A stretch of 64,000 bases of DNA from Sphingomonas ginkgonis (GCF_003970925.1 NZ_RWJF01000001.1:3032501-3096500); one strand, 5' to 3'. Counted from the stretch's first letter, positions 33,853-43,360 are shown. The notes: generated by a model from the sequence alone, not told the origin. Numbers and translations are program-made.

Positions 33853-34631
33853 AGCTGGAAACTGCCCTCGATCACCGTGAAGCAACGCCCGCCCAGCACG
33901 ACCCGGTCGCCGCGCAGCTCGCACTTCAGCAGTCCGCCGCGCGCGCTGACCTGGTGGGCGCCGAAGCTCTGCCGGCCCAGCCGCCCTGCCCAGAAAGGCA
34001 CCAGCGCGGCATGCGCTGATCCGGTGACCGGGTCCTCGTCGATCCCGTGGTAGACGGCGAAGACGCGGCTCGCCACGTCCTGCTCGAGCCCCGAGGCGGT
34101 GACGATCACCAGCGAGTCCCACGCCTTCAATGCTGGGAAGTCCGGCGCGACCGCGCGCACCGCCGCCTCGCTCTCGAGCAGCACGATGAGCGCGCCGTTG
34201 CCGCCGCGACCGCGGAAGATCTCGCCGTGCTCGAGCCCAAGTGCGTCGAGCAGCCCCGCCGCCTCGGCCGGCTCGACCGTGCTTGCCGGCAGGTCGAGGC
34301 GGAGCAGTTCGCCGTCGCGCTCGACCCGGAGGATGCCGGAGCGGGTGCGGAACCGCACCGCCCCCTGGTTGAGCAGGATGTGACCGCTCGCCAGCGTGGC
34401 ATGGCCGCACAGGTCGACCTCGGTGGTCGGAGTGAACCAGCGGAGATGATAATCCGCCTCCGGGTCTTCGGAAGGCACGGTGAAGGCAGTCTCGCTGAGG
34501 TTGTTCTCGGCGGCGATAGCCTGGAGCGTCGAATCGTCGAGCCATTGCTCGAGCGGCATGACCGCCGCCGGGTTTCCGCCCAGCGGCCGTTCGGCGAAAG
34601 CATCGACCTGGAAGAAGGGCAGAACGGTCAT
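33849..34631 (-). CDS. PhzF family epimerase/isomerase (260 aa)
   Basis: MTVLPFFQVDAFAERPLGGN and the conserved GNPAAVM motif with LSETAF and PTTEVDLCGHATLAS (the HAT motif with Cys) place it in PhzF/DAP-epimerase-like family proteins. True PhzF isomerises a phenazine precursor; housekeeping homologues have unknown substrates. No phenazine genes are nearby, so phenazine production is not implied. It lies in a minus-strand run pdxH, CDF transporter, phzF-like, SnoaL-like, each overlapping by four bases. Confidence 0.9.
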   Translation of the reverse strand: MTVLPFFQVDAFAERPLGGNPAAVMPLEQWLDDSTLQAIAAENNLSETAFTVPSEDPEADYHLRWFTPTTEVDLCGHATLASGHILLNQGAVRFRTRSGILRVERDGELLRLDLPASTVEPAEAAGLLDALGLEHGEIFRGRGGNGALIVLLESEAAVRAVAPDFPALKAWDSLVIVTASGLEQDVASRVFAVYHGIDEDPVTGSAHAALVPFWAGRLGRQSFGAHQVSARGGLLKCELRGDRVVLGGRCFTVIEGSFQL

Positions 34632-35536
34632 ACGGTCAGCTCCTTAACCGCCGGATGGCCGAACGGGACGGGGTGGATGAGGATGTCGGCGCCGGGAAAG
34701 TCGGCGCGGATGGTCGCCTCGATCTCGTCCATCACGTCGTGCGCCTTGGCGACCGACAGCAGCGGCTCGAGCGAGATCTGGAACTGGATGAAGTCGTGCC
34801 CGCCCGAGGTCCGGGTGCGCAGGTCATGGATTCCCGCCATCTCGGGGTGGCTCTGAATCAACGCGATCAGCTGCGCACGCTTCTCGTCCGGCCACTCACG
34901 GTCCATCAGCTGGTCAAGCGCGTGGCTCGACGACTGCCATGCGCCGAAAACGAGAAACGCCGCGATCGCGAGTCCGAACCAGGCGTCGGCGCCGGCGAGG
35001 TGCCAGAACTGCTCCAGCCACAGCGCCGCGATCACGGCCGCGTTCAGCAGCAAGTCGGACTGGTAATGGACATTGTCGGTCTTGATCGCGACCGAATTGG
35101 TGCGCGCGATCACGCGTCGCTGATAGGCGAGCAGCCCGACCGTCAGCGCCATCGCGAACAGCGACACCCCGATCCCCAGCTCGGCGTCGGACGTGGCCGA
35201 GCCGCTCACCAGCCGGTCCGCAGCGCGCCACGCGATCCCGACCGCCGACACGGCGATCAGCATCACCTGCGCCATGGCGACCAGCGCCTCCGCCTTGCCG
35301 TGGCCGAAGCGATGGTCCTCGTCCGCGGGAATGGCGGCGATCCGCACCCCGGCCAGAGTGAAGATGCTGGCGATGAGGTCGAGCCCGGTGTCGGCGAGGC
35401 TGCCGAGCATGGCGGTGGAATCGGTCTTCCACGCCGCATAGCCCTTGATCAGCAGCAGCGTGGTGGCGAGTCCGACACTCGCCAGCGCGGCCCGCGACGA
35501 CAGGGTCGCCCTTTCCGCGCCGATCGCCCCGCTCAC
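34628..35536 (-). CDS. Cation diffusion facilitator, FieF-like (302 aa)
   Basis: A Zn/Fe exporter of the CDF family: helices from ALASVGLATTLLLIKGYAAW on, the metal-binding motif GSLADTGLDL in TM2 and HRFGHGKAEAL in the TM2-3 loop, TM4-6, and a C-terminal cytoplasmic domain from about residue 215 (AQLIALIQSHPEMAGIHDLR). The start GTG sits in the pdxH stop codon (GTGA). The longer ATG start at 35560 is inside pdxH. Metal specificity (Zn, Fe, Cd) cannot be read by eye. Confidence 0.9.
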   Translation of the reverse strand: MSGAIGAERATLSSRAALASVGLATTLLLIKGYAAWKTDSTAMLGSLADTGLDLIASIFTLAGVRIAAIPADEDHRFGHGKAEALVAMAQVMLIAVSAVGIAWRAADRLVSGSATSDAELGIGVSLFAMALTVGLLAYQRRVIARTNSVAIKTDNVHYQSDLLLNAAVIAALWLEQFWHLAGADAWFGLAIAAFLVFGAWQSSSHALDQLMDREWPDEKRAQLIALIQSHPEMAGIHDLRTRTSGGHDFIQFQISLEPLLSVAKAHDVMDEIEATIRADFPGADILIHPVPFGHPAVKELTV

Positions 35537-36111
35537 GGGTAGAGCAGTCCTTCGCTCCACCCGTCTTCGGTGCGGGTGAACAGCCGCCGATCATGGAGCC
35601 GGAACTGCCGGTCCTGCCAGAATTCGATCTGCTCGGGGACGCAGCGAAAGCCCGACCAGCGCGGCGGCCGCGGCACCGTGCCGCCCTCAAAGCGCTGCTG
35701 CACCTCGGCGAACCGCTGCTCGAAGGTGGTTCGGCTGTCGAGCGGGCGCGACTGGTCGCTGGCCCAGGCGCCGAGCTGCGAGTCCCGTGCCCGGGTGGCG
35801 AAGTAGGCATCCGCCAAGCTATCCTCGACGCGCTCGACCGGCCCCTCGATGCGGACCTGCCGCCGCAGGCTCTTCCAGTGGAAGAGCAGGGCGGCGCGCT
35901 CGTTGGCCTGCAGTTCGCCGCCCTTGCGGCTGTCGAGGTTGGTGTACCAGACGAAGCCTTCCGGCCCGTGCCCCTTGAGCAGCACCATGCGGACCGACGG
36001 CCGGCCGTCGGGCGTGGAGGTCGCCAGCGCCATCGCCTCGGGGTCGTTGGGCTCGCTGGTCTGCGCCTCGGCAAGCCAGCTGTCGAACAGGTCAAGCGGA
36101 TCGTCGGCCAT
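35533..36111 (-). CDS. pdxH: Pyridoxamine 5'-phosphate oxidase (192 aa)
   Basis: The FMN enzyme makes PLP from PNP/PMP. Conserved pieces include PEAMALATSTPDGRPSVRMV, FVWYTNLDSRKGGELQANE, DSQLGAWASDQS and the C-terminal FRLHDRRLFTRTEDGW with its FMN and substrate residues. Length matches. It is the first gene of a four-gene minus-strand operon and is divergent from the DnaJ gene. PLP supply fits the several PLP enzymes in this window, but no direct link is seen. Confidence 0.94.
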   Translation of the reverse strand: MADDPLDLFDSWLAEAQTSEPNDPEAMALATSTPDGRPSVRMVLLKGHGPEGFVWYTNLDSRKGGELQANERAALLFHWKSLRRQVRIEGPVERVEDSLADAYFATRARDSQLGAWASDQSRPLDSRTTFEQRFAEVQQRFEGGTVPRPPRWSGFRCVPEQIEFWQDRQFRLHDRRLFTRTEDGWSEGLLYP

Positions 36112-36190
36112 TTCTCTTGCCCTTTGGACCCCCCCGCCTTGCCTCGCAAGCGACTCAATCCCTAACTAGCGCTCGAGCAAACTCTCCGGC

Positions 36191-37162
36191 ATGACCCCGA
36201 GGATTATGGATCTCTATCAACGACTGGGCGTGAAGCGCGGCGCGAGCGAAGCCGACATCAAGAAGGCCTACCGCAGCCTCGCCAAGCAGCTCCACCCCGA
36301 TCGCAACAAGGACAATCCCAAGGCGGCCGAGCGCTTCTCGCAGGTGACCAGCGCCTACGACCTTCTGTCCGACGCCGACAAGCGAGCGCGGTACGACCGC
36401 GGCGAGATCGACGAGGAGGGCAACCCCAAGATGCCGTTCGGCGGCGGCTTCGGCGGCCAGCGCGGCAGTAGCGGCCCAGGCGGCGGGTACGACGGTTTTC
36501 CGGGCGGCGGCTTTGCCGGGGGTGCCGAGACCGCCGACCTCTCCGACCTGTTCGAAGGGATCTTCGGCGGGGGGGGCGGCGGGCGCCGCTCCGGCCCGTT
36601 CGGCGGTTTCGGCGGCGGTGGTCGCCAGCAGCGCGCCCCGCAGAAGGGTGCCGACGTCAGCTACCGCCTGGCCGTGCCCTTCCTCGACGCCGCGGCGCTC
36701 AAGCCGCAGCGGGTGACGCTCGGCGACGGCAAGACGATCGACCTCAAGCTGCCCGGCGGGGTCGAGGACGGCACCAAGATCCGCCTCGCCGGCAAGGGCG
36801 AGCAGGGCGCGGCCGGACCCGGCGACGCGATCGTCACCATCGCCGTCCAGCCGCACCGCTTCTTCACCCGCGAGGGCCGCGACATCCGCCTCACCTTGCC
36901 CGTCACGCTGAGCGAGGCGGTGCTCGGCGCCAAGGTGAAGGTGCCGACCGCCGACGGCACGATCATGCTGACCGTCCCCAAGGGCTCGTCGTCGGGCAAG
37001 GTACTGCGGATCAAGGGGCGCGGTTTCAGCGGCAAGGGCGGACAGCGCGGCGACCAGCTGGTCATTCTCGCCGTCGACCTGCCCGTCGACGATCCCGCGC
37101 TGGAACGCTTTGCCGTTGACTGGAAGGATGGGCGCAACCCGCGGGCGACGCTGGGCGTCTGA
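36191..37162 (+). CDS. DnaJ-type co-chaperone, CbpA-like without zinc finger (323 aa)
   Basis: The J domain covers about residues 1-75, with the HPD motif in [12 protein letters not shown] Gly/Phe-rich linker (about 80-150) and two C-terminal substrate-binding beta-sandwich domains follow (from [17 protein letters not shown]). The zinc-finger cysteine region of DnaJ proper is missing, so it is a CbpA-type Hsp40. It would stimulate DnaK ATPase. ATG at 36191 is used; the ATG at 36206 ([10 protein letters not shown]) has a nearer GAGG and may be the real start. It ends 12 bases before the YihY gene. Confidence 0.9.
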   Translation: MTPRIMDLYQRLGVKRGASEADIKKAYRSLAKQLHPDRNKDNPKAAERFSQVTSAYDLLSDADKRARYDRGEIDEEGNPKMPFGGGFGGQRGSSGPGGGYDGFPGGGFAGGAETADLSDLFEGIFGGGGGGRRSGPFGGFGGGGRQQRAPQKGADVSYRLAVPFLDAAALKPQRVTLGDGKTIDLKLPGGVEDGTKIRLAGKGEQGAAGPGDAIVTIAVQPHRFFTREGRDIRLTLPVTLSEAVLGAKVKVPTADGTIMLTVPKGSSSGKVLRIKGRGFSGKGGQRGDQLVILAVDLPVDDPALERFAVDWKDGRNPRATLGV

Positions 37163-37174
37163 CCTAAGCCAACC

Positions 37175-38206
37175 ATGCAGACCGTCTCCCCCCAGTCGCC
37201 CGAAGCGCGGCGAAAGCGGCTCGCGACCCTGCGCGCCCGCTTCGGCGAGGAAGTCGTCGATCGCATCCGCCCGGGGACCCGCCCGTTCGAGGTCGTCAAG
37301 CGGGTCGCCATCGGGGTCTACTCGGATGGGTTCATCCACGCCGGCAACCTCGCCTACCTCTCGCTACTGGCGATCTTCCCCTTCATCATCGTCGCCGCCG
37401 CGCTCGCCCATCTGCTCGGGCGCAGCGAGGACGCGCAGCTGGTCGCCATCAACCTCATCGCCCGCCTGCCCCCCGACGTCGGCTCGCTGCTCAAGGACCC
37501 GGTCGAGGCGGTGCTGAGCGCGCGTCACGGGCCGCTGCTGTGGTTTGGCGGGATCGTCGGGCTATGGACCGCGGCGAGCTTCGTCGAGACGATCCGCGAC
37601 ATCCTCCGCCGCGCCTACGGCGTGACCTTCTGCAAGCCCTTCTGGGAATATCGGCTCGGGTCGATCCTGCTGATCATCGGCGCGGTGCTGCTGATGATGA
37701 CGGCCTTCGCCGCGCAGGTCGTGCTGACCGGCATCCACGATCTCATCCTGCACCTCTTCCCCTTCAGCGAGGGCGCGGCGCACCTGATCGGCTTCTACCG
37801 CTTCGCGCCGGCCATCCCGTTGTACGTTACCTTCTACGCGCTGTTCGTCTCGCTGACTCCGGCTCGCTATCGCAGCATCCGTTGCCGCAAATGGCCCGGC
37901 GCCCTGCTGGTGACCCTGTGGTGGTTGCTGATCGCCGAGCTCCTGCCCCGCGCCATCGCGCTCGCCGGCGGCTATTCGCTGACCTACGGCAGCCTCGCGG
38001 GCGTGATGGTCGCGCTGCTGTTCTTCTTCTTCATCGGTCTTGGCGTGGTGATGGGCGCGGAGCTCAACGCGGCGCTGGCGGAAACCGGCGGGAAGGCGCT
38101 AAGGGGCGAGGTCTATTCGGGGCCGTTCAGCGACAAACTGGAAGTCGAGGAGCCGCAGCCCGGCGAGGACGTGGCAAAGGAAGAAGGCGGAGGGGTAACG
38201 GCGTGA
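37175..38206 (+). CDS. YihY/virulence factor BrkB family membrane protein (343 aa)
   Basis: Six predicted helices, starting with FIHAGNLAYLSLLAIFPFII and including WFGGIVGLWTAASFVETIRD and SLAGVMVALLFFFFIGLGVV, match the YihY/BrkB family. Once called ribonuclease BN, members are now viewed as inner-membrane transporters of unknown substrate. A charged C-terminal tail faces the cytoplasm. The stop overlaps the fabI start (GTGA), so fabI is translated from the same message. Confidence 0.9.
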   Translation: MQTVSPQSPEARRKRLATLRARFGEEVVDRIRPGTRPFEVVKRVAIGVYSDGFIHAGNLAYLSLLAIFPFIIVAAALAHLLGRSEDAQLVAINLIARLPPDVGSLLKDPVEAVLSARHGPLLWFGGIVGLWTAASFVETIRDILRRAYGVTFCKPFWEYRLGSILLIIGAVLLMMTAFAAQVVLTGIHDLILHLFPFSEGAAHLIGFYRFAPAIPLYVTFYALFVSLTPARYRSIRCRKWPGALLVTLWWLLIAELLPRAIALAGGYSLTYGSLAGVMVALLFFFFIGLGVVMGAELNAALAETGGKALRGEVYSGPFSDKLEVEEPQPGEDVAKEEGGGVTA

Positions 38207-39009
38207 CGGGGCTGATGCAGGGCAAGCGCGGGCTGATCATGGGCCTTGCGAACGACCGCTCGCTGGCGTGGGGCATCGCCAAGTCGCTTCGAGCGCAGGG
38301 TGCCGAGCTCGCCTTCTCCTACCAGGGCGAGGCGCTGGAGAAGCGGGTCCGCCCGCTCGCCGCCGAGCTCGGTTCCGAGCTGCTGATCGACTGCGACGTC
38401 AGCGACATGGCCGCGCTCGACCGTGCCTTCGACCATCTCAAGGGACAGTGGGGGAAGCTCGACTTCCTCGTCCACGCGATCGGCTTCTCCGACAAGAACG
38501 AGCTGCGCGGCAAGTTCGTCGACACCAGCCTCGACAACTTCCTGATGACCATGAACATCTCGGTCTACAGCTTCGTCGCCGTCGCTAGGCGCGCCGCCGC
38601 GATGATGGAGGCGGGCGGTGCGATGGTCACCCTGACCTACTATGGCGCCGAGAAGGTCATCCCTCACTACAACGTGATGGGCGTCGCCAAGGCTGCGTTG
38701 GAAATGTCGACCAAATATCTCGCGGCCGACCTCGGCCCCGAGGGGATCCGGGTCAACGCGATCAGCGCCGGCCCGATCAAGACGCTGGCCGCGAGCGGGA
38801 TCGGCGACTTCCGCTACATCATGAAGTGGAACGAGTATAATGCGCCGCTCCGTCGCAACGTCACCATCGAGGACGTCGGTGGCGCGGGGCTCTATCTCCT
38901 GTCGGATCTCGCCAGCGGCGTCACCGGGGAGATCCACCATGTCGATGCCGGCTACAATGTCGTCGGCATGAAGGCCGAGGACGCCCCCGACATCACGGTC
39001 GCGGGATGA
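38203..39009 (+). CDS. fabI: Enoyl-[acyl-carrier-protein] reductase, NADH type (268 aa)
   Basis: The last reductive step of the fatty-acid elongation cycle and the target of triclosan and isoniazid-like inhibitors. MGLANDRSLAWGIAKSLRAQ is the FabI-specific nucleotide-binding start, and the catalytic YNVMGVAKAALEM (Tyr-x6-Lys) with VIPHYN is the FabI active site. The GTG start overlaps the YihY stop and follows GGAGGGG. It overlaps acyP by four bases (ATGA). Confidence 0.94.
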   Translation: MTGLMQGKRGLIMGLANDRSLAWGIAKSLRAQGAELAFSYQGEALEKRVRPLAAELGSELLIDCDVSDMAALDRAFDHLKGQWGKLDFLVHAIGFSDKNELRGKFVDTSLDNFLMTMNISVYSFVAVARRAAAMMEAGGAMVTLTYYGAEKVIPHYNVMGVAKAALEMSTKYLAADLGPEGIRVNAISAGPIKTLAASGIGDFRYIMKWNEYNAPLRRNVTIEDVGGAGLYLLSDLASGVTGEIHHVDAGYNVVGMKAEDAPDITVAG

Positions 39010-39278
39010 GCGGCGCGCGGCGGGTCCGCGTCCGCGGCACGGTGCAGGGCGTCTTCTATCGCCAGTGGACCGCCGACCGCGCCCGCGCGCTGGGAGTCTC
39101 CGGCTGGGTCCGCAACGACCCCGACGGATCGGTCGAGGCGCTGCTCGAGGGTGAATCGAGCGCGCTCGACGTGATGATCAGCGAGATGCGGCGCGGCCCC
39201 GACGGCGCACGCGTCGACCGGCTCGACAGCGAGGACGCTGCGGCCGAGCGAACGACCGGCTTCGAGGTCCGCCACTGA
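39006..39278 (+). CDS. acyP: Acylphosphatase (90 aa)
   Basis: A small ferredoxin-like enzyme that hydrolyses acyl phosphates. RVRGTVQGVFYRQW carries the phosphate-binding loop and the catalytic arginine, and GVSGWVRNDPDGSVEALLEG contains the catalytic asparagine. It overlaps fabI by four bases, hence is the last gene of the DnaJ-YihY-fabI-acyP series. It is convergent with murA, which ends 18 bases away. Confidence 0.93.
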   Translation: MSGARRVRVRGTVQGVFYRQWTADRARALGVSGWVRNDPDGSVEALLEGESSALDVMISEMRRGPDGARVDRLDSEDAAAERTTGFEVRH

Positions 39279-39295
39279 TCTGTCCGGGCCGCGGC

Positions 39296-40579
39296 TCAGC
39301 CGCCGCCGCGCCGCTCGATCGTCGCGCCGACCGCGCTGAGCTTCTCTTCGAGCCGCTCGTAACCGCGGTCGAGATGGTAGACACGAAGCACCTCGGTCTC
39401 CCCCTCCGCCGCTAGACCGGCGAGGATCAGGCTCATCGAGGCGCGCAGGTCGGTCGCCATCACCTGTGCCCCGGTCAGCTTCTCCACTCCGTGGACCAAG
39501 GCCGAGCGTCCGTGAATGTCGACGCTCGCGCCCATCCGTCGCAGCTCGGGGACGTGCATGTAGCGGTTCTCGAAAATCGTCTCCTCGAGGAAGCTCTCGC
39601 CCTTTGCCAGGCACAGCATCGCCATGAACTGTGCCTGCATGTCGGTCGGGAAGCTGGGGAACGGCGCGGTCGACACCGCGAGCGGCTTCAGCGGCTTGTC
39701 GGCGGTGACCTTGATCCCCTTGTCGTGGAGCTCGACCATCAGTCCGGAATGACTGAGCGCGTTGGTGATCGCCAGCATGTCCTCGGCCCGTGCGCCGACC
39801 AGGTCGAGCGAGCCGCCGGTGATCCCCGCGGCGCAGGCGTAGCTGCCTGCCTCGATCCGGTCGGGCATGACCGCGTAGGTGCAGCCGTGGAGCGCCTCGA
39901 CTCCCTCGATGATGAGGTGCGAGCTGCCGATGCCCGCGATCGTCGCGCCCATGGCTACCAGCATGTTACAAAGATCGACGATCTCCGGCTCGCGCGCCGC
40001 GTTGAACAGCTGGGTTCGGCCCGCCGCCAGTACCGCGGCCATGACCGCATTCTCGGTCGCGCCGACCGACACCACCGGGAAACTATAGTCGCCGCCCGGG
40101 AGCCGACCCTGCGGCGCGCTCGCCTTCACATAGCCGGCGGCGAGCTCGATCTCGGCCCCCATTGCCTCGAGCGCGCGAAGGTGAAGCTCGATCGGCCGGT
40201 CGCCGATCGCGCAGCCGCCGGGCAGCGAGACGGTCGACTCGCCCATCCGCGCCAGCATCGGCCCCAAGACTAGGATCGAGGCGCGCATCTTGCGCACCAT
40301 GTCGTAGGGCGCGACGGTCGACTGGATGTCCGACGCCTGCAGCGTCATCCGCCGCCCATATTCGCCCTTCCGAACGCCCTCGACCATCGTCGAGACGCCG
40401 AGCTGGTTGAGAAGATGGCCGAACGTGTCGACATCGGCGAGCCGCGGGAGGTTGGCGAGGGTCACCTTCTCGTCGGTGAGCAGCGCGCACGGAAGCAGGG
40501 CCAGGGCGGCGTTCTTCGCGCCGGAAATCGGGATTCTTCCTTCGAGGCGCTTGCCGCCGACGATATGTATCGAGTCCAT
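39296..40579 (-). CDS. murA: UDP-N-acetylglucosamine 1-carboxyvinyltransferase (427 aa)
   Basis: The committed step of peptidoglycan synthesis. The N-terminal [20 protein letters not shown] has the catalytic lysine and the KNAAL signature. The fosfomycin-target cysteine is in [17 protein letters not shown]. Length is standard and both EPSP-synthase-type domains are present. The upstream (minus-strand) neighbour is clpS. Confidence 0.96.
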   Translation of the reverse strand: MDSIHIVGGKRLEGRIPISGAKNAALALLPCALLTDEKVTLANLPRLADVDTFGHLLNQLGVSTMVEGVRKGEYGRRMTLQASDIQSTVAPYDMVRKMRASILVLGPMLARMGESTVSLPGGCAIGDRPIELHLRALEAMGAEIELAAGYVKASAPQGRLPGGDYSFPVVSVGATENAVMAAVLAAGRTQLFNAAREPEIVDLCNMLVAMGATIAGIGSSHLIIEGVEALHGCTYAVMPDRIEAGSYACAAGITGGSLDLVGARAEDMLAITNALSHSGLMVELHDKGIKVTADKPLKPLAVSTAPFPSFPTDMQAQFMAMLCLAKGESFLEETIFENRYMHVPELRRMGASVDIHGRSALVHGVEKLTGAQVMATDLRASMSLILAGLAAEGETEVLRVYHLDRGYERLEEKLSAVGATIERRGGG

Positions 40580-40623
40580 TGCCGGGCCTTAATGAAAAGC
40601 TCGGCGGACGCCAATCGGACCGG

Positions 40624-40989
40624 TCAGGCCTTCTCCAGCGTGCACTGGAGCGGGTGCTGGTTCTCGCGGGCGAAGTCGATGACCTGGCTGACCTTGGTCT
40701 CAGCGACTTCGTAGGTGAACACGCCGCACACGGCCACACCCTGCTGGTGGACCTGAAGCATCACCCGAGTCGCATCCTCGACGCCCATGCTGAAGAAGCG
40801 CTGCAGGCACAGGACGACGAACTCCATCGGAGTATAGTCGTCGTTGAGCATCAACACCTTGTAGTTGCTCGGCTTGCGGGTGCGCGGACGCGTGCGCGTG
40901 ACGACGCCGCGCTCGATCTCCTCGACGCCGTCGCCATTGCCGCCGGTCCCGGGCTCGTCCTTGCCCGCCATGAGGATCGGTTCAATCAT
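40624..40989 (-). CDS. clpS: ATP-dependent Clp protease adaptor ClpS (121 aa)
   Basis: The N-degron adaptor core, [20 protein letters not shown], contains the asparagine/aspartate pocket residues, with the helices [20 protein letters not shown] and [20 protein letters not shown] behind it. The N-terminal about 35 residues ([19 protein letters not shown]) are the flexible extension. It presents N-end-rule substrates to ClpA-ClpP. No clpA is nearby, although the two are adjacent in many genomes. Start is the ATG giving [20 protein letters not shown] is an alternative. Confidence 0.92.
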   Translation of the reverse strand: MIEPILMAGKDEPGTGGNGDGVEEIERGVVTRTRPRTRKPSNYKVLMLNDDYTPMEFVVLCLQRFFSMGVEDATRVMLQVHQQGVAVCGVFTYEVAETKVSQVIDFARENQHPLQCTLEKA

Positions 40990-41061
40990 AGAGGCCCGTA
41001 AATAGGGTCGTGGGCGAACAAACGGCAAGGGCGCGCTGTCCGGAACCCGTCCCTTTGGCGC

Positions 41062-41098
41062 ACAAAAGAAAGCGGCCGCCCCGGAGGAGGGGCGGCCG
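41062..41098 (-). terminator. Strong intrinsic terminator of the phasin gene
   Basis: The arms GCGGCCGCCCC (41071-41081) and GGGGCGGCCGC (41088-41098) form a perfect 11-pair stem with a six-base loop. On the minus strand the stem is followed by TTTCTTTTG, a U-rich tail. It lies 33 bases past the phasin stop and fits a high-expression gene. Confidence 0.85.
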
Positions 41099-41131
41099 CG
41101 GTCACAACCTGACTGGAGGAGGAGAGAGAGG

Positions 41132-41914
41132 TCAGGCGGTGATCTTGTTGAGGCGCTCCGCAGCAACCGCCACGCGGCTGGAGATCGGCTGGACGGTCTC
41201 GCCGGCGAGCTTCACCATTTCCTCGGTCAGACGCGAGGTCTCGGCGACCATCTTGTCGAAGGAGGTGCGGGCGAGATCGCTCTGGAGCTGGAAGAACTCG
41301 GTCGGGCTCTTCGCCTCGGCCAGGCTCTTGACCACCTCGCCGGCCTCTTCGACCGACGCCTTGCCGCGCTCGAACATCGAGCGGCCGAGCGTCTGCGCAC
41401 CGGTGGCGGCGATCTTCGCCGAGCTCATCATCGCCTCGACGTTGCCGCGGGTCAGCTCGGCCAGGTCCTCGGCGGCGGCGCGCGACCGCTGCAGGGCTTC
41501 CTCGCCCTTGGCGCGGGCCTCCCCGAAGAAGTTGGTCATCTGCTCGGCGCCCGGAAGGGCCGAAACGTCACCGAAGCTGTTCATCCAGTTCGTCGCATCA
41601 TAGTTCATGGGCTTGTCCTTCTTGGTTTCGATGGGAGCCGCCGCCTCGGTGGCCGCCTTGCGGCCGCGGGGCTTCCGTTCGGTCTTCACCCGGCGGGCGT
41701 TGATTGCCTTCACTTCGGCCACGACCTCCTCGGTCGCGACCTTGGCCTGCTTGCGGCGCGGCTTGGGGGCGACCTGGACAGCCGCATCCGCGACCGGCGA
41801 AGTCACCGCTTCGAAAGCGTCGGTCGCGACGTCCGTCACGGCCGCGACCGCCTGCTCGGCCGCATCGACACCGGTCTCGACGTTTTGGTTTTCGACGTCC
41901 ATTGCTACACCCAT
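41132..41914 (-). CDS. phaP: Phasin family protein with basic N-terminal extension (260 aa)
   Basis: The C-terminal half (from about residue 103, [12 protein letters not shown]) is a phasin-2 domain of amphipathic helices: [57 protein letters not shown]. Such proteins coat polyhydroxyalkanoate granules. The N-terminal about 100 residues are unlike a typical phasin: Ala/Val/Thr-rich with KPRRKQAK and [11 protein letters not shown] basic tracts similar to histone-H1-like tails, as in granule proteins that also bind DNA. A GTP-like motif is absent. An internal ATG at 41608, with AAGAAGGA upstream, could give a 158-aa short form. A PHA synthase gene lies at 49989-51722. MDVENQ (41902) is an alternative long start. 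Confidence 0.88.
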   Translation of the reverse strand: MGVAMDVENQNVETGVDAAEQAVAAVTDVATDAFEAVTSPVADAAVQVAPKPRRKQAKVATEEVVAEVKAINARRVKTERKPRGRKAATEAAAPIETKKDKPMNYDATNWMNSFGDVSALPGAEQMTNFFGEARAKGEEALQRSRAAAEDLAELTRGNVEAMMSSAKIAATGAQTLGRSMFERGKASVEEAGEVVKSLAEAKSPTEFFQLQSDLARTSFDKMVAETSRLTEEMVKLAGETVQPISSRVAVAAERLNKITA

Positions 41915-41983
41915 CGTTTATGTTGCACTGCACAATATAGGACGAGCCTAGCCGTTTCAAGTTCATTTTTTTGCAGTGCAGCA
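41915..41983 (-). promoter_or_regulatory. Phasin promoter with two TTGC-N3-GCA palindromic sites
   Basis: TTGCACTGCA at 41923-41932 and TTGCAGTGCA at 41971-41980 are similar palindromic sites. On the minus strand TTGAAA near 41960-41955 and TATATT near 41939-41934 are -35/-10-like elements, spaced 15 bases by this choice, and the first site overlaps the -10/start region. This arrangement suits a repressor such as PhaR, which in other Alphaproteobacteria binds TGC-N3/4-GCA sites in phaP promoters. No phaR gene is in the window, so the assignment is inference. Confidence 0.5.
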
Positions 41984-42026
41984 TGGTCTGCTTGACGGAG
42001 CGTTCTCCGACCCGCCATGAGCGGCC

Positions 42027-42683
42027 ATGGACCGCAACGTCGCCTCAGCCGCCGACCAGCGCAGCCGCCGCGGGCTGCTCATCGTCCTTTCCTCGCCATC
42101 CGGAGCGGGCAAGTCGACCATCAGCCGAATGCTGCTCGGCGCCGATCCCGAGGTCACCATGTCGATCTCGGCGACGACCCGGCCGCGCCGGCCGGGCGAG
42201 CGGGACGACCTCGACTATCATTTCGTCGACAACGAGCAGTTCGACGCCATGATCGAGCTGGGCGACTTCGTCGAATGGGCCCCGGTCTTTGACTATCGCT
42301 ACGGCACGCCCAAGGCGCCGGTGAAGGCCGCGCTGAAGCTGGGGCGCGACATCCTGTTCGACATCGACTGGCAGGGCACCCAGCAGCTTTACGCCGAGAT
42401 GGGCGAGGATCTGGTGCGGATCTTCATCCTGCCGCCCTCGATGGCGGAGCTGGAGCGGCGGCTGCGCTCGCGCGGGACGGATAGCGAGGAGGTGATCGCC
42501 TTCCGCATGCAGCGCGCGGCGAGCGAGATCAGCCACTGGGCCGAATATGACTATGTGCTGGTCAACCGCGACATGACCACCTGCCTCGAGCAGGTGCAGG
42601 CGATCGTCACCGCCGAGCGGATGAAGCGGCAGCGCCAGGTCGGGCTGGTCGCCTTCACCCGCGACCTGGTTGCCGGCCGCTAA
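42027..42683 (+). CDS. gmk: Guanylate kinase (218 aa)
   Basis: It phosphorylates GMP to GDP. The P-loop is IVLSSPSGAGKSTISRMLL; the GMP-binding region includes SISATTRPRRPGERDDLDYH and the lid and motif segment DILFDIDWQGTQQLYAEM. Length is normal. ATG at 42027 is chosen. It overlaps the convergent ATP12-type gene by four bases. Confidence 0.95.
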   Translation: MDRNVASAADQRSRRGLLIVLSSPSGAGKSTISRMLLGADPEVTMSISATTRPRRPGERDDLDYHFVDNEQFDAMIELGDFVEWAPVFDYRYGTPKAPVKAALKLGRDILFDIDWQGTQQLYAEMGEDLVRIFILPPSMAELERRLRSRGTDSEEVIAFRMQRAASEISHWAEYDYVLVNRDMTTCLEQVQAIVTAERMKRQRQVGLVAFTRDLVAGR

Positions 42684-43360
42684 AGCAGCGCGAGGAAGCG
42701 CGCGGCGGCGAGCCAGTCCCGCTCGCGGTTGCGCAGCGCCATCAGCGCCTCGGGGTCCTCGCCCCAGCGCTCCAGCTGCCAAGCCTCGTCGAGGCTCACC
42801 GCCGCCCAGCCCTGCTCGGGCGTGACCTTTCCCTCGATCACCGCGAGCGCGACGACCAGCGAACCGCCGATCGTCACCAGCGGCGAGAGGCCGGCGAGTC
42901 GGAATGGATCGAAGGCCCGCACCGCCGCGCCGAGCCGCTCCACTGCGTCGGCGGATTGGCGGACCGGCGAGATCCCCACGGTCACCATTAACTCCGCGCC
43001 GTGGCGGTCCCGCGCCCAGGCAAGCAACGGATCCCACAGCCCCGCCTGCCGCTCGACCAGCGCATCGGGGTGCTCGGCGCGGTAGGAGAGAAGGTCGCCC
43101 TCGGCATAGCGTGCGAGCCCGGCGGCGAAGGTCTCCGGATCGGGCGCCACCCGGTCGAGCGCGGCATTGGCGAGCCCGGTCAGCGGCATGACGCGCGGGT
43201 CGACCCGCTCCCCCACCCCGTCCCATTCGGCCGCGACCGCGTCCGCAAGCGTGGCGGTCGGCAGCACCAGCTCCGCCCGCGCCGGGGTCCGGACCGGGCG
43301 CCCGTCGAGCAGCACGCGCCCGCCCGCGTCGACCGCCGCCTCCTTCCAGAAGCGCTTCAC
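42680..43360 (-). CDS. ATP12 family F1F0-ATPase assembly chaperone (226 aa)
   Basis: Recognisable family segments include MKRFWKEAAVDAGG, LDGRPVRTPARAELVLPT, AEWDGVGERVDPRVMPLTGL and WDPLLAWARDRHG. ATP12 helps assemble the F1 alpha/beta subunits; in Alphaproteobacteria it is the homologue of the mitochondrial factor. It is the last gene of a minus-strand run RluA-like, HAD, small membrane protein, ATP12, each with four-base overlap. Confidence 0.9.
   Translation of the reverse strand: MKRFWKEAAVDAGGRVLLDGRPVRTPARAELVLPTATLADAVAAEWDGVGERVDPRVMPLTGLANAALDRVAPDPETFAAGLARYAEGDLLSYRAEHPDALVERQAGLWDPLLAWARDRHGAELMVTVGISPVRQSADAVERLGAAVRAFDPFRLAGLSPLVTIGGSLVVALAVIEGKVTPEQGWAAVSLDEAWQLERWGEDPEALMALRNRERDWLAAARFLALL

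Noticed and set aside
33849..34631. Phenazine biosynthesis locus suggested by a PhzF-like protein
   Set aside because: PhzF homologues are widespread housekeeping proteins. No other phz genes are near, and the operon partners are pdxH and a metal exporter.
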